Assembly (NCBI GenBank): GCA_013360215.1
Contig: JABWCP010000004.1
Location: forward strand, 62,001 to 126,000
Length of the DNA stretch: 64,000 nucleotides
Reading direction: 5' to 3'
Source of the DNA: a bacterium
GTDB lineage: Bacteria; CLD3; SB21
Part shown: positions 29,735 to 39,294 of the stretch, piece by piece
Numbering within the stretch: position 1 is the first letter of the stretch
Layout of the letters: each line of letters starts with the position of its first letter
Made by a program: the position numbers and the translations under genes
The notes under the pieces: model-generated
Seen by the model: the letters and a program-made list of their open reading frames with translations, nothing else
Database searches by the model: none
Told to the model about the DNA's origin: nothing

Positions 29735-30434
29735 ATTTTATCTATTCTTAATTTTATTTTTTTTAGAATCTTGCTCCACCGGCTTTCCGGAAATACCACC
29801 GGGTGTGACACACAAATTTCATGCAACTGATTTTCCTGATTCTTTTGTACTGCTTACAGTTCCTAATAAATACGAATCAAAACGCCCGACCCCAGTGCTT
29901 ATTGCTTTGCATGGCTCAGGAGATAGAGCAGAAGCTTTTCATGACTTTTGGAAGAAATCAGCGGATTCTCTTGGTCTCATCCTAGTAACGCCGCAAGGAT
30001 TAGAAAAAATGAATATGGGTTTTGGGTGGAATCGCAATAAGGCTACCGAGCGTTATATCAAAAATGTTTTAGTTGACGTACGAAAACGTATTCAGATAGA
30101 TTCCACACAAATTTATTTTGCCGGTTTTTCATCCGGAGGATCGCTGGCGGCTTATCTGACCTTAAAGAAGATAATACCCAATCGAGGGGCGATTTTATTT
30201 GGAGCCTCTTTGGATACGCGTTCCCTTTTACTTAACTCAGGTGAAAAATATCGGTTTTATATCGGACATGGAACGTTAGAACAAAATTATCCACATATTA
30301 GTTCTGTAGCGGATACATTAGCCCAATCCGGCCATAGTGTTCGTTTTGTTCCTTACCCAAACATAGGTCACACGATACCTGAACCGAAACACAAAGAATT
30401 ACTCAATGCGCTTAGGTGGATTTTAGAAAAGTAA
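29721..30434 (+). CDS. Lipoprotein alpha/beta-hydrolase (esterase/PHB-depolymerase-like)
   Basis: A 237-residue alpha/beta-hydrolase. The TTG start at 29721 is chosen because it gives a compact lipoprotein signal (short Asn/Arg/Lys head, hydrophobic core, lipobox LESC with Cys18). An ATG at 29670 exists but would put a non-signal stretch before it and overlap the previous gene by 65 bases. The oxyanion-hole HGSGD is at 64-68, and the nucleophile elbow GFSSG at 135-139 (Ser137). A C-terminal GHTIPEP supplies the catalytic His. It resembles feruloyl-esterase/PHB-depolymerase-like and phospholipase/carboxylesterase proteins. It is paired with the preceding serine hydrolase, so both may act on the same extracytoplasmic substrate. 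Confidence 0.82.
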   Translation: MNRNKFYLFLILFFLESCSTGFPEIPPGVTHKFHATDFPDSFVLLTVPNKYESKRPTPVLIALHGSGDRAEAFHDFWKKSADSLGLILVTPQGLEKMNMGFGWNRNKATERYIKNVLVDVRKRIQIDSTQIYFAGFSSGGSLAAYLTLKKIIPNRGAILFGASLDTRSLLLNSGEKYRFYIGHGTLEQNYPHISSVADTLAQSGHSVRFVPYPNIGHTIPEPKHKELLNALRWILEK

Positions 30435-30470
30435 AAGACACATTAGGTATTTCTTAATACCGAACAAATT

Positions 30471-30494
30471 AGCCCCGCGTGATATCGCGGAGCT
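30471..30494 (+). terminator. Possible weak terminator hairpin
   Basis: A 9-bp stem with one mismatch (AGCCCCGCG / CGCGGAGCT) and a 6-base loop, 36 bases after the hydrolase stop. It is not followed by a T run on either strand, so it could be a factor-dependent or processing hairpin rather than a classical terminator. Confidence 0.35.
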
Positions 30495-30610
30495 TCATGG
30501 AGACTAGTGGAAATATATTATTTCTTCTGTTATTTCTAAAAGAATTATGTTTTAGATTGTTACACTTATTACTTAAAATCATTCACACAATAAAAAACTT
30601 GCAGTCGATT

Positions 30611-31528
30611 TCACCACTTTTGAATGTACGTGCGGGGGATATAGCCTTTTTTGGCTAAGCGGGGGAGTTCTTTTTTGAGGACTTGGTAGGTTGCAGATGA
30701 ATATTCGCAGACGATAAAAGCCCGGTTCGCCGCTTTTTCAAGGTTTTCGTATAAAGCTTGGGTAAGTCTTTCCTGATCACCGCCTTTTTCATCAAAATAA
30801 TAAATATATTTTGACCACGGCATATAGGTCATCACAGATTTGCCCGTTCGTTCTGCTTCATGGGCTATGATTTTATAGTTGGATTCCGTTTTAGGTACAA
30901 GAATGGCAAAACTTTCAGGCAATTCAACAAATGAACGCGTCAGATCGTCAAAATTCTTTCCAAAACCTGTCACCACAAAAAACACTTCTTTGCCCATAGG
31001 CCGTAATCTGGGATTTACAGTAAATTCAAGGCGACTGTATATCAGATTACGACGACCGATATCCATCGTAAAGTCACTGGCGCCGGCCTGACGGTTGAGT
31101 TTTTCACTGACACTAAAGATATCCCAATCCCGCTGCTCGGATAGAACATTCATATCGAGCACAAAAAGCGTATTTGGAAAATTCTTTGGAAGCTGTATGA
31201 CTTTACGGATATAGTTGACGTTTTCCAGTTGAATGCGTTCGCTTTTGATAAAACCAGGTTGGATATCAAATTCATGAGTCAGGAGCGAATCAATGGCCTC
31301 ATCAAAAGGTACATACCGATTGAGTTGTTCCAAACTGACGCCAATCGTAAGTCGTCGCGGTTCAGGAATAACCTGTTCAGCTACAGGTTCTTCTTTGATA
31401 TAAGCAAAAGGATCTTCTTGTTTAGAAACACGTGTGATTGAAATAATGAGGTGAACCGTAAGCAAAACCAATGTAAGCGCACCAAGCGCTTTCACTATAA
31501 ATTTCTTATTTTTTAACCATTCATTCAT
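30611..31528 (-). CDS. Membrane-anchored protein resembling divergent polysaccharide deacetylase, probably inactive
   Basis: A 305-residue protein with one N-terminal membrane helix at about 10-30, so a periplasmic body. Residues 180-305 resemble the divergent polysaccharide deacetylase family (Polysacc_deac_2): FFVVTGFGKNFDDL aligns with the usual IVIDDLG region, FAILVP (207-212) with FAILP, and YMPW (235-238) with HLPM. The catalytic Asp pair is replaced by Thr-Gly and the metal-site His by Tyr, so deacetylase activity is unlikely. Its ATG overlaps the stop of the GlmU-like gene (ATGA), placing it last in the operon. The family match is by eye and moderate. A structural or binding role in the envelope is possible. 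Confidence 0.55.
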   Translation of the reverse strand: MNEWLKNKKFIVKALGALTLVLLTVHLIISITRVSKQEDPFAYIKEEPVAEQVIPEPRRLTIGVSLEQLNRYVPFDEAIDSLLTHEFDIQPGFIKSERIQLENVNYIRKVIQLPKNFPNTLFVLDMNVLSEQRDWDIFSVSEKLNRQAGASDFTMDIGRRNLIYSRLEFTVNPRLRPMGKEVFFVVTGFGKNFDDLTRSFVELPESFAILVPKTESNYKIIAHEAERTGKSVMTYMPWSKYIYYFDEKGGDQERLTQALYENLEKAANRAFIVCEYSSATYQVLKKELPRLAKKGYIPRTYIQKW

Positions 31529-32718
31529 AATTTAGCATGTTCGTCTTTGGCAAATTCGAATATCCACTGCAAAAGCAGGTTATATTTTTCACCCAACGTC
31601 ACTTTGCGCCTTGCCATTACAGTATTTGCGACCTGCATCGCTTTATCCATTTTATACAATGTTATTTTCGGCGAATCTACCCACGCATAAGATGGTATAA
31701 CTTTGGGGGGGAATCCTCCACCGAAAACATTGCTGCACACACCGACTACCGTACCGGTGTTGAACATCGTATTGATCCCGCTTTTGGAATGATCTCCCAT
31801 CGTCAAGCCTACAAATAAAGAACCGGTATTAATTTCTGCTCCATTGATCGTAATGGATACCGGGCCATAATTGTTTTTTAAGTCACTCGTATTCGTATCG
31901 GCGCCAAGATTGCACCATTCTCCGATATACGAATGCCCCAGAAAACCATCATGCTGTTTATTGCTATAACCTTGTATGATCGAGCCTTCAACTTCGCCCC
32001 CGACTTTACAAACAGGGCCAATGGATGTACTGCCGTAAATTTTTGCACCGATTTTTATCACACTATGGTCTCCGATATAGCACGGACCTTCAATGACAGC
32101 ATTAGGCATCACTTGAACATGGCTGCCGATCATAATAGGGCCGTGCTCAGCATCTAACACAACGCCTGGTTTTATAGATGACCCTTCGCCGATCGTGATC
32201 GCATCAGCATTTACCAAATGCGCACCCGCATAAATCGTTGCTCGTGTATGACCCGGTTTGTTTCGATCAAAATCTTCACGAAGGCCTTCTGCATTATATT
32301 TCATCAAATCCCATGGATATTTTATCATCCGGGCATCGGCATCCAATTTTACCGATTTCACACTATTCCAAAAACCAACTATAACACCTTGGTTTATAAA
32401 CTCTCCTCCGCTGTGCTCTGACATTTGTTGCATCAAAGCATCGTTCATAAGCACACGCCCGTTGATAAACAAACATTCCCCGGAAATTTTATGATTGATT
32501 CGGCGATCAGGATGTTGCTCATGATACACCGAAGCCAGCAGCGGCCGGCATTGATAAAAAATTTCTGCTTCCGGGAAATATCTTGCAATGCGCTCGGCAA
32601 GAGTTGAAGCGCCGCAACGTAATTCGAATACCGGCCGTGTCAGTGTGAGCGGATATAAATTTACGTAGTGGTCGTCTTCGTATATGCAGATTTGCATTGT
32701 TTTCTTTAAACTATTCAT
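31525..32718 (-). CDS. Alternate-type GlmU: sugar-1-phosphate nucleotidyltransferase with hexapeptide repeats
   Basis: A 397-residue protein of the alternate bacterial GlmU family, proposed to make UDP-GlcNAc from glucosamine 1-phosphate in Bacteroidota and relatives. The N-terminal domain has YPLTLTRPVFELRCGA, as in that family. The second half is a left-handed beta helix of hexapeptide repeats (IGEGSSIKPGVVLDAE, IGSHVQVMPNAVIEG, IGDHSVIKIGAKIYG), ending with GLTMGDHSKSGINTMFNTGTV. The start is uncertain: the ATG at 32718 overlaps the methyltransferase stop (ATGA), while the ATG at 32697 gives the family-typical N terminus MQICIYED. Pathway role: precursor for peptidoglycan and lipid A. Specificity for GlcN-1-P is inferred from the family. 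Confidence 0.85.
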   Translation of the reverse strand: MNSLKKTMQICIYEDDHYVNLYPLTLTRPVFELRCGASTLAERIARYFPEAEIFYQCRPLLASVYHEQHPDRRINHKISGECLFINGRVLMNDALMQQMSEHSGGEFINQGVIVGFWNSVKSVKLDADARMIKYPWDLMKYNAEGLREDFDRNKPGHTRATIYAGAHLVNADAITIGEGSSIKPGVVLDAEHGPIMIGSHVQVMPNAVIEGPCYIGDHSVIKIGAKIYGSTSIGPVCKVGGEVEGSIIQGYSNKQHDGFLGHSYIGEWCNLGADTNTSDLKNNYGPVSITINGAEINTGSLFVGLTMGDHSKSGINTMFNTGTVVGVCSNVFGGGFPPKVIPSYAWVDSPKITLYKMDKAMQVANTVMARRKVTLGEKYNLLLQWIFEFAKDEHAKL

Positions 32719-33755
32719 TGTGATGGTTTACGACCCGAGATACTAAAGCCTTTCGAAAAAAGAAAGTAGCTAAACACTTTCAAAATTATCAGTGCTTTAA
32801 CAATAGCTTTTCTGACAAACGTATCGGTTGTAATCAAACTTGGTAGATGTAAAGTGTTAATAAATTTTTCTCTTCTCATTTCAATGGCCAATATATATGG
32901 ATTGAACTGTTTCTCCTTAGGCATGTCATATTTCGAATCATAAGCCATAACACCTCGACGATACATAGAATTAGGCATGATTCCGGTTTTTTTATAATTC
33001 AAAATTGCGTTATCAATTTGCTGCCGGTTAAAATTAGCTGTTCGTTCAGCCAAAAATTTTGCTTCTTTTGATAATTCAGGAAATCGTTCGGAAATATATT
33101 CATACCGATCTTCTTCATACGAATTGATATGTTTTGTTTTACCATCATTGCTTTTTAGATCAAGTCCTTTCTTTTCCCATGATTCCCAAATATTCTCAAC
33201 TTCTTTTCGGCGTCTATAATTAAGTGCATTATTATCATCAATGATTAGTAATAAGCCGTTTGGAGCAAGCAATTTAAAACAAGAACTCAAAAACAACTTA
33301 TGATCATACATATGTGATATAGCATCAACAGTGAGTATCAAATCATAGTAAGAATCTTGTGTGTAGGTGTGAATATCCTGTAGTATTGGTTTCACAGTTG
33401 GTGGCAGTCCAAGGATAGGGAACATTTTTTCCATCCCCTTAACAAACATTTCCATTACTTCTAAGCCAACTACTTCTTTTGCTCCCAAAGTAAACATATA
33501 GACGCATTCCCATCCGGCGCCGCAACCGGCCACTAATACTTTTTTGTTTTCAACATCAATTCCGTGTAAACTTAGAATCGTTTTCCACGCTAAAAGTTTA
33601 CGATTCAGATTCGATTCGGTATCCATGGTCTTAAGTTTACGATCAAAGTACTTTTCGTAGGACGGAAATAGTGATTGTTCGCCGTTTATCTTTTTTACTA
33701 ATTGGATCCGCTCAAAAAGATTATGTATAGAGTTTTTTGTTTTCATTACTTTCAA
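32715..33755 (-). CDS. SAM-dependent class I methyltransferase
   Basis: A 346-residue protein with a Rossmann methyltransferase core. Motif I is VLVAGCGAGWE at 73-83 and motif II VVGLEVMEMF; the post-I strand is DLILTVDAISHMYDH. The N-terminal 60 residues and the C-terminal 140 are less conserved, with Lys/Arg-rich stretches and a weakly hydrophobic tail. It could methylate a small molecule, lipid or sugar. It lies 30 bases after bshB1 and its stop overlaps the GlmU-like start. An ATG three codons in (33746) is an equally good start. The substrate is unknown. Confidence 0.78.
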   Translation of the reverse strand: MKVMKTKNSIHNLFERIQLVKKINGEQSLFPSYEKYFDRKLKTMDTESNLNRKLLAWKTILSLHGIDVENKKVLVAGCGAGWECVYMFTLGAKEVVGLEVMEMFVKGMEKMFPILGLPPTVKPILQDIHTYTQDSYYDLILTVDAISHMYDHKLFLSSCFKLLAPNGLLLIIDDNNALNYRRRKEVENIWESWEKKGLDLKSNDGKTKHINSYEEDRYEYISERFPELSKEAKFLAERTANFNRQQIDNAILNYKKTGIMPNSMYRRGVMAYDSKYDMPKEKQFNPYILAIEMRREKFINTLHLPSLITTDTFVRKAIVKALIILKVFSYFLFSKGFSISGRKPSQ

Positions 33756-33785
33756 AAAAGTATTTTTTAAAATATTCTTTATTAA

Positions 33786-34559
33786 TTAAGCTAATCCGAG
33801 CTTATTGACATCCTGTCCGCCGTCCCTGAAAAATTTAACAGGATCGGGTACAGAGGGAAATTCGCGCACAAGAAAAGATTCTCCGTACTTTGCATCAATC
33901 AACGAACCAAAATGCGCCGCCCGGTTACGAATGGCATCAGTGAATTCCGGAGAACTGATATAGGTTTGTGGTTCGTCGGATTTGTAAGTCGGATTAAAAA
34001 ATTGCGATGCAAAAGCAGCCATTGCTTTCATTTTGATATCGATCGTATCTGTAATATCTACGATAAATATATGCCCGTCTATCCGGCTAAATTCGTACCG
34101 CGCAGCATAATATATAACCTTCGCAGGCCTAAACTTCTCCTGTAATTTTCCTTTGTCCGACGTCTCAATTTTGGAAAGACCGCTGTAAAAAGACGATTCG
34201 CGTACTAAATCACTGGCATGCATGTGATCGGGATGGCGATCATTCCAATATTGGCAAAAAACAAATTCCGGTTGGTATTTTCTAATGATACGAATGGCTT
34301 TGAGTTGATTGGCGCGATCATTGATAAACTCGGTATCGGGTAATTCCAGGTTTTCACGCACGTTTACGCCTAGTATTTTTGCTGCATCTTCAGCTTCTTT
34401 ATCGCGCATTTCGGCTGATCCGCGCGTCCCGGCCTCGCCTCGTGTGATGTCACAAATCCCGACTTTGTATCCTAGTTTGACCAATTTAGCGACGGTTCCG
34501 CCGGCCGATAACTCTACATCATCAGGGTGCGCACCGAAAAACAAAGCATCTAACTTCAT
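33786..34559 (-). CDS. bshB1: Bacillithiol biosynthesis deacetylase BshB1
   Basis: A zinc-dependent deacetylase of the LmbE/PIG-L fold that removes the acetyl group from GlcNAc-malate, the second step of bacillithiol synthesis. The metal site AHPDD has His11, Asp13 and Asp14, and the partner DRHPDH lies at 107-112. TRGEAGTRGSAEMRDKEA is the typical BshB1 stretch. The 257-residue length fits. It is downstream of nth (86-base gap) and upstream of the methyltransferase. bshC is at 11019-12650, in another operon, and bshA is not in the window. Confidence 0.94.
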   Translation of the reverse strand: MKLDALFFGAHPDDVELSAGGTVAKLVKLGYKVGICDITRGEAGTRGSAEMRDKEAEDAAKILGVNVRENLELPDTEFINDRANQLKAIRIIRKYQPEFVFCQYWNDRHPDHMHASDLVRESSFYSGLSKIETSDKGKLQEKFRPAKVIYYAARYEFSRIDGHIFIVDITDTIDIKMKAMAAFASQFFNPTYKSDEPQTYISSPEFTDAIRNRAAHFGSLIDAKYGESFLVREFPSVPDPVKFFRDGGQDVNKLGLA

Positions 34560-34645
34560 GTATGATCTCTTTAATTTTTGTCCATGTTACAAAACACTAG
34601 AGGAAAATTCAAGGTGAATGACTTGCCCGAAAGGATTGCGTCAAA

Positions 34646-35290
34646 CTAATTTTTCTTAGACTTTGCAGAACGGATTTGATTTTGAAAGTATGAGCAGTTT
34701 TCATTGACAGGACATTCTTCGCATTTGGGGTTCGTGGGTCTACAAATTTCACGCCCTAAAAAAGAAATAGCCATACCTACATCACCCCAATATTTCTTTT
34801 CAACGACAGCCATTAGATCTTTTTCTATTTTTTCCGGCTTTTCTTCTTTTGTAACGCCTACTCTGGGCGCCACACGTACGACATGCAAATCCACGATAAT
34901 TCCCTCCGCTGGTCCTCCGGATTCGCGAATAATCACACTGGCCGATTTGCGGCCTATTCCTTTGAGTGATGTCAAAGTTTCCATCATAGTCGGTATGTTT
35001 TCATCTGAACCGACAGTTTTTGCAATGCCGGCTAACCATTTAGCTTTGTTACCAAAATTGCGCACATCTCGTATGTGTGACGCGATTTCATCTTCTGTCG
35101 CCTTAGCCAGTTCGCGCATAGACGGATAAACGCCAAAAAACCTCGGCCCGACCTCGTTAATATGCTTGTCGGAATCCTGCGCCGATAAAAGCGTCATGAC
35201 TAAAAGCTGGTATCTGTTTTTGTATTCTAAAGGATGCTTTTTGTTTTTATACTTTTTGATGATCGGCATCAAGGCGTCGTTCCAATTCAT
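34646..35290 (-). CDS. nth: Endonuclease III (DNA glycosylase/AP lyase)
   Basis: Base-excision repair enzyme that removes oxidised pyrimidines and nicks at abasic sites. The 214 residues contain the helix-hairpin-helix LKGIGRKSASVI with catalytic Lys115, the catalytic Asp134 in VDLHVVRV, and the [4Fe-4S] cluster loop Cys183-x6-Cys190-x2-Cys193-x5-Cys199. AGGAGG precedes the ATG. It is 23 bases downstream of the radical SAM gene in the same operon. Confidence 0.95.
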   Translation of the reverse strand: MNWNDALMPIIKKYKNKKHPLEYKNRYQLLVMTLLSAQDSDKHINEVGPRFFGVYPSMRELAKATEDEIASHIRDVRNFGNKAKWLAGIAKTVGSDENIPTMMETLTSLKGIGRKSASVIIRESGGPAEGIIVDLHVVRVAPRVGVTKEEKPEKIEKDLMAVVEKKYWGDVGMAISFLGREICRPTNPKCEECPVNENCSYFQNQIRSAKSKKN

Positions 35291-35313
35291 AAACCTCCTT
35301 TGTATTTATATTT

Positions 35314-36486
35314 TCAGAATAAGCTTTCTTGTACCACCCCGCCGCGTAGAAAACTCGCTGGTTCTCCGCGTACCACTTTTTTATCGAATCCGTATTTTTT
35401 ATAAAACAGGTTAAACAAATTTGATATGTGGTCGGCCATATTACCTTCGCCACGCATGCGTTTTCCAAATTCCGTATTATTTAGTTTTCCTCCGCGCACC
35501 GATTGGATAGCGTGTAATATCTTTTCCTTTTTATTGGGCTCATTTCGCGTAAGCCAATCAGAAAAAAGTTCACGCAACTGGTACGGTAATCGAAGTACGG
35601 TATATCCGGCACTGGTCGCTCCCGAATCTGCAGCTCTCCTTAATATTTCGGGTATTTCGTGATCGTTGAGTCCGGGGATAATAGGAGCCATCAAAACACC
35701 CACAGGAATATTGTTTTTAGCTAATAATTCGATCGCCTTAAGACGGTTATCGGGTCGCGATGTGCGAGGCTCCAATCTACGCGCAAGACCTGTATCCAAC
35801 GTCGTGATCGAGATCATGGCCCCGAATAAATTCAGCTTTGAAAGTTGTGAAATGATATCCAAATCACGCGTTATAAGATAATTTTTGGTAATCATTCGCA
35901 CGGGGTTTCTATATTTGAGAAACACCTCCAAACATGCACGCGTAATTTTTAATTTTCGCTCGATCGGCTGATAACAGTCTGTGTTACTAGAAAAAGCAAT
36001 TGGTTCCGCTTTCCACGACGGCTTCAAAAATTCTTTCTCAAGTAGTTTTGCAGCATCGTATTTGACGTGAATTTTAGTTTCAAAATCCAAACCTAAGGAA
36101 TGACCTAAAAATTCATGTGAAGGCCTTGCATAGCAATAAACACATCCGTGTTCACAACCCCGATACGGATTGATTCCATAAGTAAAAGGTATGTCGGGAC
36201 TGTCATTTTTTGAAAGAATAGTTCGTGATTTGTCTTCGATAAGTTCCGTGGGTACAGTTCGTTCAGGATCTATATCTTCTTCTGTAATATCGTCTATGCT
36301 TTTATCCTGATGCTGCGTATCAAAACGATTGGGTGGATTAAACCCGGAAGAACGCCCTTTGATGTTGGTTGTAAATGGCGTTTGCGGCGCAATTTCAAAA
36401 TCATTATATTCGCTCGCTTCATCCGATTCGTATTTTACGATGCGATATGAATCTGATTTTTCTTCATGTTTTTCCGGCTTTGGCAT
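35314..36486 (-). CDS. Radical SAM protein of the PA0069/spore-photoproduct-lyase-like family
   Basis: A 390-residue radical SAM enzyme. The iron-sulphur motif CxxxCxxC is Cys111, Cys115, Cys118 in NPYRGCEHGCVYCYARP, followed by HEFLG and LDFETKI, as in the PA0069/Rv2578c family. GYTVLRLPYQLRELF appears in the later part. Members are related to spore photoproduct lyase in sequence but have no proven reaction. The N-terminal 80 residues are charged and low in conservation. First gene of the operon with nth, bshB1 and downstream genes; a DNA-damage link via nth is only suggestive. Divergent from the transketolase gene. Confidence 0.88.
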   Translation of the reverse strand: MPKPEKHEEKSDSYRIVKYESDEASEYNDFEIAPQTPFTTNIKGRSSGFNPPNRFDTQHQDKSIDDITEEDIDPERTVPTELIEDKSRTILSKNDSPDIPFTYGINPYRGCEHGCVYCYARPSHEFLGHSLGLDFETKIHVKYDAAKLLEKEFLKPSWKAEPIAFSSNTDCYQPIERKLKITRACLEVFLKYRNPVRMITKNYLITRDLDIISQLSKLNLFGAMISITTLDTGLARRLEPRTSRPDNRLKAIELLAKNNIPVGVLMAPIIPGLNDHEIPEILRRAADSGATSAGYTVLRLPYQLRELFSDWLTRNEPNKKEKILHAIQSVRGGKLNNTEFGKRMRGEGNMADHISNLFNLFYKKYGFDKKVVRGEPASFLRGGVVQESLF

Positions 36487-36578
36487 AGCATCAACTTATC
36501 GCATTTAGGAGCAAGACGCAAGCCTGCCGGTTGTAATTCACACACAATAACCATGATTTCATAATTTGGAGTTTTCGC

Positions 36579-39275
36579 ATGGAATACCTTCCGTCTTCTA
36601 AGAATCCGATTCATTCTCAGCGCCGTCGAGGAAAATTTTATGATGTGAGTGATATCTTGGCTCAAAAACCTTCGACGATCTCCGGAGAAGATATACAGTT
36701 TTTTGAAGAACTTGATCTTGTGTACCGCACAATGTGTGGGATTCTCTATAATTTTGTACCTTTATCCGGCCATCCTGGTGGAAGTCTGTCCAGTGGACGT
36801 ATCGTTGAGGGTCTTTTATACCAATCCATGGACTACGATTTTTCCAAGCCGGATATCGATATCAACGACATGATTTGCTACACTGCCGGCCATAAAGCCA
36901 TGGGGTTGTATGCCATGTGGGCGTTACGCAATGAGTTAATTCGCATAGCCAATCCCGGAATGCTTGCCCCCGAACGCCGTCAATTGCGCCTTGAAGATCT
37001 TTTAGGTTTTCGTAAAAACCCGACGCAAGGTACGCCATTATTTGAAAAATTTAAATCGGTTTCACTGGATGGCCATCCGTCATGCATTGTTCCTTTTGTG
37101 AAAACGGCAACCGGTCCTAGTGGTGTTGGCGTACCTGCGGCATTCGGTCTTGCTTTTGGTGCACTGGACATGTACCCCGAAAATCCTCCCCGTACACATT
37201 TACTCGAAGGAGAAGGCGGCATGACACCGGGTCGTGTTTATGAAGCTATAGCCGCAGCCGCTTCCGCTCAGCTTCGTAATGCGGTTTTACACATTGATTG
37301 GAATCAATCAACGATTGATTCAGACCGATGCACCGCTGAAGGTGATAAACACGGCGACTACGTACAGTGGGATCCTGTTGAACTCATGTATCTTAATGAC
37401 TGGAATGTTATTTTTGTACCCGAAGGCCACAATTATCATCAGGTACTCACGGCTCAAAAAATTGCTCTATCTCTCCAATCCGATATGCCTACAGCCATCG
37501 TGTATCGCACGGTCAAAGGTTATACCTATGGCGTCACCGGTAAAGCTTCACATGGTGCCGGTTATAAATTTTGTTCGCCTGAGTTTTATAATTTCATCAA
37601 ACCCTTTGAAGAACAATTTGGTGTGATGTTTCCTCGTTTTGCCGGCGATGCAAAAAACCCTGTGGATGTTGAAACCTTTTATTGGAATACGCTTTTAGTA
37701 ATTCGTGAAGTGCTTGAAAAAAATTCTTTTTTACCGCAAGAAGCTGCCAAACGCCTTGCCTTATCTCAAGATCGTCTATACTCTCATAGCCGTACCCACC
37801 GCGCACATGCGCCAAAGCTAGCCAATATTTATGACGGCACAGTCAACTTAAGCGCAATGCCTGACGATATTCGTTTGGAGCCGGGAACATCCACCACCAT
37901 TCGCGGACAAGTAGGTAAAGTTCTTAATTATCTTAACAAAAAATCAAATGGCGCCTTAGTAGCAACGGCCGCCGATCTTTTCGAATCAACAAGCATTGCG
38001 GCTGTTGGAAAAGGATTTTCGGACGGTATGTTTAACGCAAAAACCAATCCGGGTGCACGTTTAGTACCTGTGGGTGGTATTTGTGAAGACGCGATGGGCG
38101 CTTTTATGTCCGGTGTTTCAAGTTATCGTAATCATATCGGCATCAGCGCCTCGTACGCGGCTTTTATTGTCGCGATGGAACACACCGCAGCGCGGTGTCA
38201 TTCGATCGGTCAGCAAAATTATTGGGAACGTACCGGCGAACCGATGCATACATGGATTATGGTCAATGGGCACGCAGGTCCTAAAACCGGAGAAGACGGA
38301 CCGACACATGCCGACCCACAGTGTTTGCAACTTCTATGTGAAGATTTCCCCTCAGGCAAACTTATAACGCTAACACCCTGGTCACCGGACGAAGTGTGGC
38401 CCCTTATGATCGAAGGGCTCATGAAGCGACCCGCCGTGCTTGCACCTTTTGTAACCCGACCCGCCGAGACAGTCCCAGATCGTGTCAAACTCGGATTGGA
38501 TCCAGCGATCGCTGCAGCTAAAGGTGTTTATGCTTTTCGCCGAGCCAATATGAATGCGCGTGAATATCACGGCACCTTGGTACTGCAAGGCTGCGGAGTA
38601 GCCAGTATGTTTATCAATGGAGTTTTGGAAAAAATCGACAAAGCCGGTTTGAACATGAATATTTTTTATGTTGCCAGCACTGAACTTTTCAAACTCCTTC
38701 CTGAAAAGGAACAGGAGGCTATTTTTCCGGAACATCTCCGTACCCACGCAATGGGTTTGACAGATTTTACATTGCCTACAATGTATCAGTGGATAAGATG
38801 GAATGAAGGACTTAACCGCACACTGCATCCATTCCGGCATGGACACCACCTTTCTACCGGATCGGCTGAAAAAGTGCTTGAGGAAGCAGGGCTTCACAGC
38901 GAAGGTCAATTCAAAGAAATTATGAAGTACGCACGTATGATCGAAAAGATGAATTTGACTAAACCTCAAACAGATTCAGTTAAAGCTGAAGAAAAGATTA
39001 GATCGAATCGAGGTCGTCAAAAAAGTAAAAAGACTGGAGCGGGTCGTATAAACCATGAAAAACAAACAAAGTTGCAGAGAAAAAACACCGGAACTAAGTC
39101 AAACAAGGGTATAAACCGGAATAAAAAAGCGCCAAATAAAATTACTATCAAACCCGGACCCGGTAGACCAAGAAAAAATAAGCTTGTTCGTCCGATAATA
39201 AAATCACAAAAGTCTAAGAAGAATAAGACGACTAAGAAAATAAAGCCAGGACCAGGAAGGCCAAGAAAAAAATGA
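36579..39275 (+). CDS. Transketolase-like TPP enzyme with a C-terminal AT-hook-like tail
   Basis: An 898-residue thiamine-diphosphate enzyme. Residues 1-800 are transketolase-like: SGHPGGS at 63-69, the EGEGGM...EA TPP/Mg segment at 209-222 with Asn241 in DWNQ, and later a pyrimidine-binding central domain and a C-terminal domain. It should transfer two-carbon ketol units, joining Zwf and Pgl in the pentose phosphate pathway, though a related substrate cannot be excluded. Residues 806-898 form an extra, very Lys/Arg-rich tail with two copies of PGPGRPRK (around 859-866 and 890-897) and RGRQKSKK near 811, which match AT-hook cores. The tail's bases are A-rich and in frame, with no internal stop. 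A terminator follows. Confidence 0.88.
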   Translation: MEYLPSSKNPIHSQRRRGKFYDVSDILAQKPSTISGEDIQFFEELDLVYRTMCGILYNFVPLSGHPGGSLSSGRIVEGLLYQSMDYDFSKPDIDINDMICYTAGHKAMGLYAMWALRNELIRIANPGMLAPERRQLRLEDLLGFRKNPTQGTPLFEKFKSVSLDGHPSCIVPFVKTATGPSGVGVPAAFGLAFGALDMYPENPPRTHLLEGEGGMTPGRVYEAIAAAASAQLRNAVLHIDWNQSTIDSDRCTAEGDKHGDYVQWDPVELMYLNDWNVIFVPEGHNYHQVLTAQKIALSLQSDMPTAIVYRTVKGYTYGVTGKASHGAGYKFCSPEFYNFIKPFEEQFGVMFPRFAGDAKNPVDVETFYWNTLLVIREVLEKNSFLPQEAAKRLALSQDRLYSHSRTHRAHAPKLANIYDGTVNLSAMPDDIRLEPGTSTTIRGQVGKVLNYLNKKSNGALVATAADLFESTSIAAVGKGFSDGMFNAKTNPGARLVPVGGICEDAMGAFMSGVSSYRNHIGISASYAAFIVAMEHTAARCHSIGQQNYWERTGEPMHTWIMVNGHAGPKTGEDGPTHADPQCLQLLCEDFPSGKLITLTPWSPDEVWPLMIEGLMKRPAVLAPFVTRPAETVPDRVKLGLDPAIAAAKGVYAFRRANMNAREYHGTLVLQGCGVASMFINGVLEKIDKAGLNMNIFYVASTELFKLLPEKEQEAIFPEHLRTHAMGLTDFTLPTMYQWIRWNEGLNRTLHPFRHGHHLSTGSAEKVLEEAGLHSEGQFKEIMKYARMIEKMNLTKPQTDSVKAEEKIRSNRGRQKSKKTGAGRINHEKQTKLQRKNTGTKSNKGINRNKKAPNKITIKPGPGRPRKNKLVRPIIKSQKSKKNKTTKKIKPGPGRPRKK

Positions 39276-39294
39276 TAAAAAAACAGCAATAACG

